Shown: piece after piece, positions 56,697 through 64,000 of the stretch
How positions within the stretch are numbered: the stretch's first letter is position 1
Layout: each line of letters opens with the position of its first letter
Assembly: GCA_963844915.1 (NCBI GenBank)
Contig: CAWJQF010000013.1
Location: forward strand, 558,001 to 622,000
Reading direction: 5' to 3'
DNA length: 64,000 nucleotides
DNA from: JALZMG01 sp963844915
Lineage (GTDB): Bacteria > Actinomycetota > Acidimicrobiia > Acidimicrobiales > Ilumatobacteraceae
Notes under the pieces: model-generated
What the model was told of the DNA's origin: nothing
Seen by the model: only the letters and a program-made list of their open reading frames with translations
Databases searched by the model: none
Position numbers and translations under genes: made by a program

Positions 56697-56963
56697 CTAC
56701 ACCTCTGGATCCGATGCTTGTCCGGCAGCGTTCAGCTCACGGTCGGCTCGCTGCGGAACCCGACGTTGGCTTCGACGCTCGTGACAGCCGGGGAACGCTC
56801 CCATCGGCCGCCCCGGGTTGCTCGTGACGATGCCCAGATCGCCCCAGTCGGCGACCATGTTCGGCAGCGTGTCGGGGCGGTTGGCGGGAATCACGAAGCG
56901 CTGGCAGCCGTAGCGCCGCTCGCCGATCGGGACCAGCTTCTCGAGGAACCGTCCGGCGTCCAT
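56697..56963 (-). CDS. Doubtful hypothetical protein, perhaps frameshifted
   Basis: An 88-residue frame with a protein-like first half: MDAGRFLEKLVPIGERRYGC and RFVIPANRPDTLPNMVADWG. The second half is poorer; in another frame the sequence reads AVTSVEANVGFRSEPTVS and stops at 56736, so a frameshift near 56790 is likely. GAGGG lies seven bases before the ATG. No family is recognised. Confidence 0.35.
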   Translation of the reverse strand: MDAGRFLEKLVPIGERRYGCQRFVIPANRPDTLPNMVADWGDLGIVTSNPGRPMGAFPGCHERRSQRRVPQRADRELNAAGQASDPEV

Positions 56964-57028
56964 TGGGACGCCCTCGGCCGTCGGCGCCCCATCGACTGCT
57001 CGCCGGAGGGGTGCCGCGCACCACGTCA

Positions 57029-57493
57029 TCACGGGATGGCGCGCTGTTGGGGCGACAGCTCGACGCCCGGCAGATCGCGCGCCAGCTCGTCGTGGCGCCC
57101 GCGGGTGGCGAGGACGTTGTCGTGCAACTCCTTGGTCAGCCGGTGGACCGCTCGGGTCAGGTTGGTGTTCTCGATCAGCAGCTGGTCGACGTCGGCATAG
57201 TCGTGGTCGGCCTTGGCCTGCTGGAACGCGGCCTGCCGGTTCTGGCCGATCATCACGAACGTCGACAGGAAGATCGCCTCGAGCGACACGATGAGCGTCA
57301 GCGTCGGCCACGGGCTCTTCTCGAAGAAGAGCATCCATGTGGTGAACAGCGCGGCGTGGAGGTACACGAAGGTCATCGAGCCGGCGAAGGCGGTGATCTT
57401 GTCGGCGATGCGGAGCTGCACATCGGACGCCCGCTTCTGGAGCTGGGCGCCGACGACGGGATGGTGCAGGACGCTGGTCTCAAGCTTGCGCAT
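57029..57493 (-). CDS. DUF1003 membrane protein
   Basis: A 154-residue DUF1003 protein. Two membrane helices lie at about 34-53 and 62-82 (FAGSMTFVYLHAALFTTWML and TLIVSLEAIFLSTFVMIGQN), with the family's QNRQAAFQQAKADHDYADVD at the end of the second, followed by a coiled-coil tail. Function is unknown. GGGGGA precedes the ATG at 57493. A small gene lies 20 bases upstream on the same strand. Confidence 0.87.
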   Translation of the reverse strand: MRKLETSVLHHPVVGAQLQKRASDVQLRIADKITAFAGSMTFVYLHAALFTTWMLFFEKSPWPTLTLIVSLEAIFLSTFVMIGQNRQAAFQQAKADHDYADVDQLLIENTNLTRAVHRLTKELHDNVLATRGRHDELARDLPGVELSPQQRAIP

Positions 57494-57513
57494 GGCGGTC
57501 GGTTCCCCCTTAC

Positions 57514-57729
57514 TCAACTCTCGCCGCGCTGTTGCATCACATTGAGCGAAATCGATCCCGGCAGCAGGTCGAGACCCGGCGTGGCGTCCCACACCGGCAC
57601 GTGGTTGTCCCACGGCCGGTCTGTCACCAACTCGAGCGGCAGCTCGCCGATCATCGTCGGGGCCGCTTCCCCGCGGCAGAGGACCTCGCGGAGTCGGGTG
57701 CGCCGGTCCGGCGTCGTGCTGAGCATCAT
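57514..57729 (-). CDS. Small hypothetical protein
   Basis: A 71-residue protein starting MMLSTTPDRRTRLREVLCRG, then MIGELPLELVTDRPWDNHVP and LDLLPGSISLNVMQQRGES. It is coding-like and lies just upstream of DUF1003, perhaps as the first gene of its transcript. No family is recognised. The region 57730-58059 holds no gene I can support. Confidence 0.45.
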   Translation of the reverse strand: MMLSTTPDRRTRLREVLCRGEAAPTMIGELPLELVTDRPWDNHVPVWDATPGLDLLPGSISLNVMQQRGES

Positions 57730-58059
57730 TCCATTCCCTGAGCTTCGGTCGCGCGACCGCGACCGCGTCGATCGTGAGCGTTCGTGTGGGTCGGCGAGAC
57801 GCACGGTCGTGCGATCTGTTCGGTGTCGCGCGAAGCGGCCGTCCTTTCGCCGAGCGTCGAGGTTGCTCGAGCGATCAGCTGGCCATGGGTAGTCGGCCGG
57901 CGAGTCCGGCCCCGTACACGAGGGGAAAGACGCCACCTGTGGGCTGATGGAGTGGGCGCACGACGCTCGATCGCCTCGCGTGCCTACCGAATACGGCAGC
58001 ACGAGTCCACACAGCGTGCGCACTCAGCTCGCTCCGCGCAGGTCCGAGTCAACTTCGCG

Positions 58060-58093
58060 CCGATGGCCCACACGATGTCGTGTGGGCCATCGG
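58060..58093. terminator. 34-bp palindrome, copy 1
   Basis: CCGATGGCCCACACGA, then TG, then TCGTGTGGGCCATCGG: a perfect stem. The same word recurs at 60551-60586. It lies 150 bases after the stop of the large LPXTG gene. A nearer hairpin (GCTGTCGCC and GGCGACAGC, about 58155-58193) may help termination. Confidence 0.6.
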
Positions 58094-58241
58094 GTCCTGA
58101 CGGGGCCAGCCCTGACGGAATGGCGGCTTGTCGGGCGATGCAAATTCGTCGCTGTCGCCTACGCCGGCACGTCGGTCACGTGGGCGACAGCTCGATGGTG
58201 ATTCAACTCGGCGTCGTATCGCCGGGTCTAGCGGGCACCAC

Positions 58242-59471
58242 TTACGCTCGTTGGCGCCGGCTGCTGACTCGGTACATCACGCCGCCGACCGTCAGCGCGA
58301 ACGCGCCGATCAACGCGATCGATGACGCGTCGCCACCCGTTGTTGGAAGCTCGCTCGCCTCGGAATTGACCGCGCCGCTGGACGACTGCGCGCCACCTTG
58401 TGCCGGGACGGCAACCCCAGAGTCGGCCGGAACGGCGACCTCGGTGTCGGCTGCGTCGGCAACTTCGGTGTCGGCTGCGTCGGCGACCTCGGTGTCGGCC
58501 GGGTCGGCGACCTCGGTGTCGGCCGGGTCGGCGACCTCGGTGTCGGCCGGGTCGGCGACCTCGGTGTCGGCCGGGTCGGCGACCTCGGTGTCGGCCGGGT
58601 CGGCGGCCTCGCAGGCGGCCGGGTCGGCAGCCTCAGGATCGGTCGGGTCGGCGGCGCCGGTATCCGGCAGGTCGTCCGCGTCCGGGGCCTCCCCCGGGTT
58701 TTCGGCGGGGTTCGGATCTCCGGAATCGCTCGAGTCGGCCGGGTCAGCGGCTTCGGTGTCGGTCGGGTCAACGGCGCCGGTGTCCTCCGGATCGGCGGCT
58801 TCCTCGGGCTGCTCGGGCGGCTCGGGGGCCTCTGGCAGGTCGGCCGTCTCGGTGATGCCTGACTCGTTCGGGTCCGCACCCTCCGGCGCCGCGGGGTCGG
58901 CGGCTTCGGTGTCGGTCGGGTCAACGGCGCCGGTGTCCTCCGGATCGGCGGCTTCCTCGGGCTGCTCGGCTGGCTCGGGGGCCTCTGGCAGGTCGGCCGT
59001 TTCGGTGATGCCCGACTCGTTCGGGTCGGCACACGCTGGGGCCTGGGGGTCGGCGGCTTCGGTGTCGGTCGGGTCGGCGGCCTCGGGGTCGGTCGGGTCG
59101 GCGGCCTCGGGGTCGGTCGGGTCGGCGGCCTCGGTGTCGGTCGGGTCGGCGGCTCCGGTTTCAGGCAGGTCGTCCGCGTCGGGGGCCTCCCCTGGATTTT
59201 CGGTGGGGTCGGGATCGCCGGACTCGCTCGAGTCAGCCGGTACGTCGGCTTCCGTGGTCTCAATGTCACCGAGGTCGGGGTCTTCGGCCTCGGGCGGTTC
59301 AGGCAGGTCGCCATTGTTCTGGTCCGGCACCTCCGGCTCCTCGACATCGGCGGCGTCGGTCGGTGCCGGCGGGTCGACCGGATCGCCCGGTGCCGCGCCC
59401 GCGTTGCCGGCACCCATCGAGGCGAGCGTCAGCACGCCGATAGCTATGGCGGGGATCGTCAGCCTGCGCAT
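58242..59471 (-). CDS. Repeat-rich LPXTG surface protein
   Basis: A 409-residue cell-wall protein. The signal peptide is MRRLTIPAIAIGVLTLASMG with cleavage near GAA. The mature part is almost only Asp, Glu, Ala, Pro and Thr in repeats such as ADPTDTEA, including two copies of a block with SGITETADLPEAPEP. It ends with the sorting motif LPTTGG near 373, a hydrophobic span (IALIGAFALTVGGVMY) and a basic tail RVSSRRQRA. A sortase would anchor it to the wall. It has AAGGAG before the ATG, and a 105-bp leader shared with the divergent gene. The sortase gene lies 2 kb away. Confidence 0.88.
   Translation of the reverse strand: MRRLTIPAIAIGVLTLASMGAGNAGAAPGDPVDPPAPTDAADVEEPEVPDQNNGDLPEPPEAEDPDLGDIETTEADVPADSSESGDPDPTENPGEAPDADDLPETGAADPTDTEAADPTDPEAADPTDPEAADPTDTEAADPQAPACADPNESGITETADLPEAPEPAEQPEEAADPEDTGAVDPTDTEAADPAAPEGADPNESGITETADLPEAPEPPEQPEEAADPEDTGAVDPTDTEAADPADSSDSGDPNPAENPGEAPDADDLPDTGAADPTDPEAADPAACEAADPADTEVADPADTEVADPADTEVADPADTEVADPADTEVADAADTEVADAADTEVAVPADSGVAVPAQGGAQSSSGAVNSEASELPTTGGDASSIALIGAFALTVGGVMYRVSSRRQRA
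58446..58620. repeat. 24-bp tandem repeats in the LPXTG gene
   Basis: About seven head-to-tail copies of a 24-base unit reading GTCGGCGACCTCGGTGTCGG plus four bases, each coding one ADPADTEV unit (two variants read ADAADTEV). Copy number may vary between strains, since the unit keeps the reading frame. Confidence 0.85.
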
Positions 59472-59568
59472 TCTCAAACTCCTTGTCGTCGGGTCGAACG
59501 GGTTTGCTCGACTCGAGCCGACCCTCGTTCGTAGCGCCCAGGCTCGAAACGCACGCTCGTGCAATCCC
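59464..59568 (-). repeat. 105-bp leader repeat, minus-strand copy
   Basis: The leader of the large LPXTG gene, from GGGATTGCACGAGCGTGCG to the start codon. It is nearly identical to 59973-60077 in inverted orientation (one base inserted). It contains short dyads, GCACG-AG-CGTGC and CGAACGAGGGT with ACCCGTTCG, so it may fold. A diverged third piece lies at 60979-61003. Confidence 0.8.
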
Positions 59569-59636
59569 GTAGGAACGGTCGTGTTGGCTGTGCGTCGGGC
59601 TCGGGCGAGGGTCGTCCTGTTCGGTTGGAGGATGAG

Positions 59637-59921
59637 GTGCGCACGGAGTCATTTGTGAATGGCTCGGTCTCGGTCGAGGACGCCATGACTCCGGTCGGCT
59701 CGGTCGAGTTGCGATCCAGGCGCGTCAACAGGATGGTCGGACATATCCGGGCATCAGCCCTGCCCGTTCGGTTCTCGACGATGTGCAATCCGTCGACTTC
59801 GCCGGCACCGATGCCAGGCAGCGGACGGTCGGACGGCGTCGTACTGGTCAACCCCGACCGCCTCGAGTCGCCCGCGTCCGTGCTGGCGACGATCGACCGA
59901 CATCATCCGCCCGTGGCTTGA
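59637..59921 (+). CDS. Possible small protein between the two surface-protein genes
   Basis: A 94-residue frame from GTG 59637 with GGAGGA upstream. MTPVGSVELRSRRVNRMVGH and RSDGVVLVNPDRLESPASVL read like protein, but no family is recognised and it lies in the shared divergent promoter region. It could be chance. Confidence 0.35.
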   Translation: MRTESFVNGSVSVEDAMTPVGSVELRSRRVNRMVGHIRASALPVRFSTMCNPSTSPAPMPGSGRSDGVVLVNPDRLESPASVLATIDRHHPPVA

Positions 59922-59972
59922 CCGCGTTGGGCTCGTGTCTCGAATCACCCAAATCCGTCGACCTTTGGTAAA

Positions 59973-60077
59973 GGGATTGCACGAGCGTGCGTTTCGAGCC
60001 TGGGCGCTTACGAACGAGGGTCGGCTCGAGTCGAGCAAACCCGTTCGACCCGACGACAAGGAGTTTGAGAATGCGCA
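59973..60077 (+). repeat. 105-bp leader repeat, plus-strand copy
   Basis: The inverted copy of 59464-59568, leading into the small LAXTG-type gene with the same AAGGAG and start context. Together with copy 2 of the 34-bp palindrome it shows that a whole transcription unit was duplicated. Confidence 0.8.
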
Positions 60078-60430
60078 AGCTAACGATTCCCGCTGTGGCT
60101 CTCGGCGTGCTGACGCTCAGCGCGATGGGTGTCCACAACCCCGCCAGCGCCGCAGGCGGCGAGGCCGTCCAGCGCGCCAATGTCGCGCACGGATCGGTCA
60201 TGGGCGAAGACGGGGGTGATGACGACGACGATGGTGAGGAGCGCGCCAGCGCAGAGGAGTCCGGCGGCGGCGGCGGAATGGCTTCCGCGTCGGGCGAGCT
60301 TGCCGCTACCGGTGGCGACGCTTCGTCGATCGCCTTGATCGGAGCGGTCGCGTTGGCAGCTGGCGGCGCTATGTTCCGCGTGAGCACCCGGCGCGCGTCA
60401 GTACGTGCCGCGCAACGAGGCGGCGCGTGA
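60071..60430 (+). CDS. Small sortase-anchored surface protein (LAATG motif)
   Basis: A 119-residue paralogue of the large LPXTG protein. Signal peptide MRKLTIPAVALGVLTLSAMG, a short acidic and Gly/Ser-rich middle (GEDGGDDDDDGEE), then the sorting motif LAATGG near 79, the span SSIALIGAVALAAGGAMF and tail RVSTRR. LAXTG is the motif favoured by class E sortases. Leader and C-terminus match the large gene; the long repeat region is missing. Confidence 0.85.
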   Translation: MRKLTIPAVALGVLTLSAMGVHNPASAAGGEAVQRANVAHGSVMGEDGGDDDDDGEERASAEESGGGGGMASASGELAATGGDASSIALIGAVALAAGGAMFRVSTRRASVRAAQRGGA

Positions 60431-60550
60431 CGCCGAGCTGAACCAACGTCGCGGCAGCGCGCGACGAGACCGGCGCGCTGGCTGGCGCATCCCGCAGCGG
60501 CGCTCCGTCCATCTGGGCAATAGCACCGCCAGCCTGACAGCGCCTCGCAT

Positions 60551-60586
60551 CCGATGGCCCACACGACACACCGTGTGGGCCATCGG
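60551..60586. terminator. 34-bp palindrome, copy 2
   Basis: CCGATGGCCCACACG and its reverse complement around loop ACACAC. It lies 121 bases after the small surface-protein gene, as copy 1 lies after the large one. The region 60587-61291 holds no gene I can support, only the leader piece at 60979-61003. Confidence 0.6.
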
Positions 60587-61291
60587 CGCGAGCTTCCGCG
60601 GTCAGCTGGCCTCGACCTCGGCCAGGATGGCGGCCCTCCGCAGCAGCCGCTAGCCGGTCGGGACAGTCTCGCCACAGCTGTCGAGAGCAACCCCAACTGG
60701 TTGCGGACCTTGACCTCGGGCCCGCGGAACGTGTCGAGTCGGATGTCGGCGTCATGCGTCCTCGGCAGCGTGCAGGGAGGACCGTCGATCCATCGACTGA
60801 CTTCGCCCGAGACGGCCAGGCCCCATGGCGACTGAACGTCAGGTGCTCTTGCGCTCCCACGTCCGCGTCACCGCACCGGGACGGGCGCGGACTTGGACGT
60901 ACCGGGATCCAAGCGGATGCGGCGCCACGGGTCCGCCGTCGCATGCTCGGAGGAGTCCGTCGTCGCCGATCCCCAGATGGGATTGCACGACCATGCGTTT
61001 CGGACCGCTGCCCACGTTGCGACCGTTGCAGTTGAGGCCGAGCCCACTCCGCCCAGCGCATGAGACGTGACCAATGAAGAGTTCGACGATTCCTTCCACC
61101 GCGACGCCGCGTTTGCTGATGGTCAGCCGCATCGCGGCCACAGGTCCGGCGAGCTGCCAAAGGATGCGGCGCCAATTGCGGTCGCAGTCCACGGCAGCTG
61201 TGACCTGGCTCGCACAATCACACGAGTGGGGATGCCCACGACCCGTTGGTTCATCGTGCCTAGCAGCGTCTGCTCGATCGGGATCGACACC

Positions 61292-62606
61292 ATGAACGTC
61301 CAGCACGAAGGCGACGTCCCCATTTCCGACATTCGCGCGTCATCGGGACTGGCGCAGGACGGCCCGCGGCATCAGTCGGGTCCTGATTGCTGTAGGCGCC
61401 CTAGTGCTCGGCTTCGTCGTCTACCAGTTGTGGGGGACCAGCATCGAGCACGCAAGCGCCCAACGCGAGCTGAGGCAGGAATTCGAGCAACAACTCTCCA
61501 CGGTGCCACGGCCGGCCACCACCATGGCGACTCCCGCGTCTCCATCGACCTCGGTCCCCAGGGCCACCACCATCGCTCCGATTCCGCTGCCGAAGGCCCC
61601 ACCGACGACGGCGGCACCGACCACGGCGGCACCGACCACGGCGGCACCGACCACGGCGGCACCGACCACCACCCCGCCACCGCCACGCCCCGTCTTCGCC
61701 AACGGCGACGCGGTGGCTCGCCTGGAGATTCCCCGCATCGGGCTGGACCAGATCGTGGTCTCCGGCGTCGGTGTGGACGAGCTGAAAATGGGGCCCGGCC
61801 ATTACGAGCAGACGCCGTTGCCGGGCGAACGCGGCAACGCGGCAATCGCCGGGCACCGCACCACTTATGGCGCTCCGTTCTTCGACATCGACCAGCTGGC
61901 GCCGGGCGACGAAATCATCGCCACCACCTACGCCGGCCGCTTCGTGTACCTCGTGACCGGCACCACCGTCGTGTCGCCATCCGAGGTCAGCGTCCTCGCC
62001 GACACGCCAGACGACCGCCTCACGCTCACCTCGTGCGAACCCAAGTACTCAGCCAGCAACCGCATCATCGTGACGGCGGAACTCGACCCCGGCGGCTCCA
62101 CGCCGACCGGCGCCTCTACGCCGGACTCGACGACCACACCGGCGACGACAATCCCGCCGGACACGACGACCACGCCGGCTACGACGACCACGCCGGCAAC
62201 GACAATCACGCCGGCAACGACAACCGCGCCAACAACGACGGGCCCCTCCAGATCGTCGCCCGTTCGTTCGCGGCACAAGGTGCTCGTGGGCGGAGTGAGC
62301 ACGGTCGTCCCCCGCGGACCAGTCGGGCCCAGCACGGACGCGACCACGAACATCGCCCGCACTGCCCCGGGGCCGGGGCCGACCATCGACGACTCCCTAG
62401 GCGGGGGCTGGTTCGACGACGCCGCGGCGTGGCCGCACGTGCTCCTGTGGGGGCTTCTGGGCACGGCAGTGGCGGTCGCGGCGTCGTGGCTTGGTCGCCG
62501 CACCAGACGATGGTGGGTGGGCTGGCTCGTCGGCTCCCTGCCGTTCGTCGTCCTCTTGTATTTCTTCTATCAGAACGTCAACCGCCTGCTGCCTCCTGGT
62601 GTCTGA
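61292..62606 (+). CDS. Class E-like sortase, probable N-terminal frameshift
   Basis: About 438 residues if repaired. The long frame lacks a start upstream of its first membrane helix: the helix ISRVLIAVGALVLGFVVYQL begins before the first GTG (61404). ATG 61292 lies in another frame, so a one-base shift near 61345 is likely. A spacer of TTAAP repeats follows, then the sortase domain: LEIPRIGLDQIVVSGV, catalytic His in AGHRTTYG, Cys in LTLTSCEPKY and Arg in SNRIIV. A second Thr-Pro tail (ATTTTPATT) and two C-terminal membrane helices follow. It would anchor the nearby LPTTG and LAATG proteins. Confidence 0.82.
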
Positions 62607-63482
62607 TCCGGCGCGACTCGTCGCACCCGCCGGAGGCAGTGCCGGATCACTTCCGCACTCCTTCGTGGAGCGTGCCTGGCATGACGGCTCGACATGGGCG
62701 GCGACGACACCATCGTGACCTACGACGACGCGAACGTCTTCGATGGCGAACTCAACGGCAACACGGGCGACACGGACACGAGCGGACTGAACGTCGTGGA
62801 CACGGAGCGTTCCACCATCCGGTCGGTCTCATGGGCAACTCCGACTCTCCTCACGACCCGCCGTCAACCCGACGGCCAACGTGTTGCCGACCGCACCGGG
62901 CAGGCAGTCGGCCGCGGCCGCCGCCGGCGGACGTGCCGCGGCGTCCTCCATCTCTCAGCGCCGGATGACTCGCTCCCGGGTGTGGTCTCGGCCTGGCTTC
63001 CGTCGTCGAGGCAGGCGGGACGTCGCTTGTTGCGCTGGCCAGCGGCGCCGCATCGTCAGGCGCGAGGGCTGAGCCAACCTGCTGATGACTTGCCGAAGAA
63101 AACGCAGCGGTCCGACAGCTCGTCCCACCGGTCCCGGATCGCGTCGCACGTGAACATCGTCCGCGTGACCTGATGTTGACGACCAGACCCGCGGCCTGTA
63201 GTGCTCGCGCACGGCGGTGGCCACGTCGGAAGGCCAGGCCTGCTCGAGTCCGTCGGGGCCGATCTCGGTGCCTCTGGAGGGCCGGTACACGCCGACATAG
63301 GCGTCGGCAAGGCTCGAGTGGTAGCAGCGGCCAGTTGCTGAGTTGCGGGTCTCGACGCCGTGTTTTCCGAAGCGGTTGGCACCGGTCACGCCCGGAACGT
63401 CGAAGGCGAGAGTCTCGGTGCGATCGCGACCGTCGCATCGACCGGACGGATCCACCGTGCTGAGCACAAGGAGATCACGACT
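62607..63482. other. Stretch with protein scraps only
   Basis: At 62694 a plus-strand frame reads GGDDTIVTYDDANVFDGELN followed by GNTGDTDTSGLNVVDTE, resembling secreted actinobacterial surface proteins, but it turns to arginine-rich nonsense after 45 codons. On the minus strand at 63200-63440, NRFGKHGVETRNSATGRCYH and a following stretch look protein-like without a clear start. These are probably remnants. Confidence 0.35.
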
Positions 63483-63609
63483 ATGCGCAGACGTGCCACG
63501 CTGCCCGCAGTTGCGCTCGGCATACTGACCTTCGGCGGCGATTGGTGCGTTCGTGCTTGCCGTTGGTGGCGCCACTTACCGCGTCAGCACACGCCGCCAG
63601 CGAGCCTGA
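63483..63609 (+). pseudogene. Wrecked third surface-protein paralogue
   Basis: The signal peptide MRRRATLPAVALGILTFGG runs, after a one-base shift near 63540, straight into AIGAFVLAVGGATYRVSTRR and the QRA end, that is, the C-terminal span and tail of the two intact paralogues. The whole middle and the sorting motif are gone. AAGGAG stands before the ATG as in the others. Confidence 0.75.
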
Positions 63610-63749
63610 GTGGCACTTGCGGACAGGCCGTCCCGGAACACACGGCCCGTGTCGCTCGAGACTGGATGAGGGGGACCGCGGGCGAACCATGCGCGCCGCG
63701 GTCCCCTCGGGAGGACCATCTAGCCCGCTAGTGGTGAGGAGATGCGGCG

Positions 63750-64000
63750 ATGACCGATCGACGCATGACAATGCGCACATCCGAGGTCCGCCGACTGGTG
63801 GTCGCCGCAATCGTGGGAGTCGTCGTCGCGCTCATCACGTCGTGGTTCGTCAAGGTGGAGCTGGCGTTGCTGTCTGGCTGGGACGCGACGGCACTCATGT
63901 TTCTCGTCGCCGTCTGGCCGACGATCATCCTCGCCGACAGCGCAGACGCCAAAGAATTGGCAACACGAACGACCTGAATCGTGACTCCGCTCGGCTGTTG
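63750..64000 (+). CDS. DUF1345 membrane protein, 5' part, frameshift at the edge
   Basis: Starts at ATG 63750 after GAGGAG. Two membrane helices are visible (LVVAAIVGVVVALITSWFV and ATALMFLVAVWPTIILA), then DAKELATR as in DUF1345 proteins, which are about 220 residues long. The frame closes at 63977, but one frame over the sequence continues NDLNRDSARLL, the expected family sequence, to the window edge. A single base shift near 63967 is likely. Function is unknown. Confidence 0.7.

Noticed and set aside
60369..61290. Minus-strand frame of 282 codons and several plus-strand frames
   Set aside because: They run through the surface-gene tail, the palindrome and the leader piece, so they cannot be one gene.
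62851..63575. Two long minus-strand frames before the third surface-protein remnant
   Set aside because: Parts look protein-like, but they overlap in different frames with no start or family motif; kept only as a note on remnants.

Overview
The window is GC-rich bacterial DNA with an actinobacterial gene content: an F420-type luciferase-like oxidoreductase, a DUF4032 kinase-like protein, a DivIC/FtsB-like protein next to enolase and MazG, a 28-residue bL37 ribosomal protein, BTAD/AfsR-type regulators, a class E-like sortase and several leaderless-looking promoters. I infer Actinomycetota, possibly Acidimicrobiia (Ilumatobacter-like); the taxon is inference.

Bases 1-39,250 read as an ordinary chromosome. 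In order they hold the mazG 3' end, a DUF4032 protein, a TetR/VOC operon, eno with a divisome protein and a lipoprotein, an MFS transporter, a DUF429/LLM pair, an SDR, a PEP-synthase-like ATP-grasp protein, and a putative pteridine-tailoring locus at 11.4-15.8 kb. That locus has a GTP cyclohydrolase II fused to a RibD-type reductase, facing a zinc-type dehydrogenase, a PTPS-like enzyme with Glu in place of the catalytic Cys, and a glycosyltransferase. After it come a metal- or Fe-S-type regulator facing a DoxX/ferredoxin-reductase operon, a decayed low-GC GH76-like gene, an ArsR/AHSA1 pair, ychF, sixA, an AMP ligase, two beta-lactamase-fold hydrolases, a PHP protein, a glutathione peroxidase, bL37, a prolyl oligopeptidase-VOC fusion, a RecB-like nuclease facing a uracil-DNA-glycosylase-like gene, and a 1,211-residue amidohydrolase-S41 protease fusion.

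A tRNA-Leu(UAA) at 39,253 is followed at once by a truncated tyrosine integrase. From here to the end the DNA is accessory in character: a SARP-nSTAND-WD40 regulator, a secreted esterase, about 1 kb with no gene, a tRNA-like 3' fragment, two small genes, a decayed IS481 transposase joined to a PucR tail, a LuxR-type ATPase regulator with two response regulators and a decayed PAS/GAF sensor, a DUF1003 protein, and a sortase locus with two facing-apart LPXTG/LAXTG-type substrates plus the wreck of a third.

Two features cut across the window. First, many long genes are split by single frameshifts although both halves still read as conserved protein, which suggests indel errors in the assembly as well as true decay. 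Second, long palindromes sit directly after stop codons, and two of them are diverged copies of one 48-bp element.
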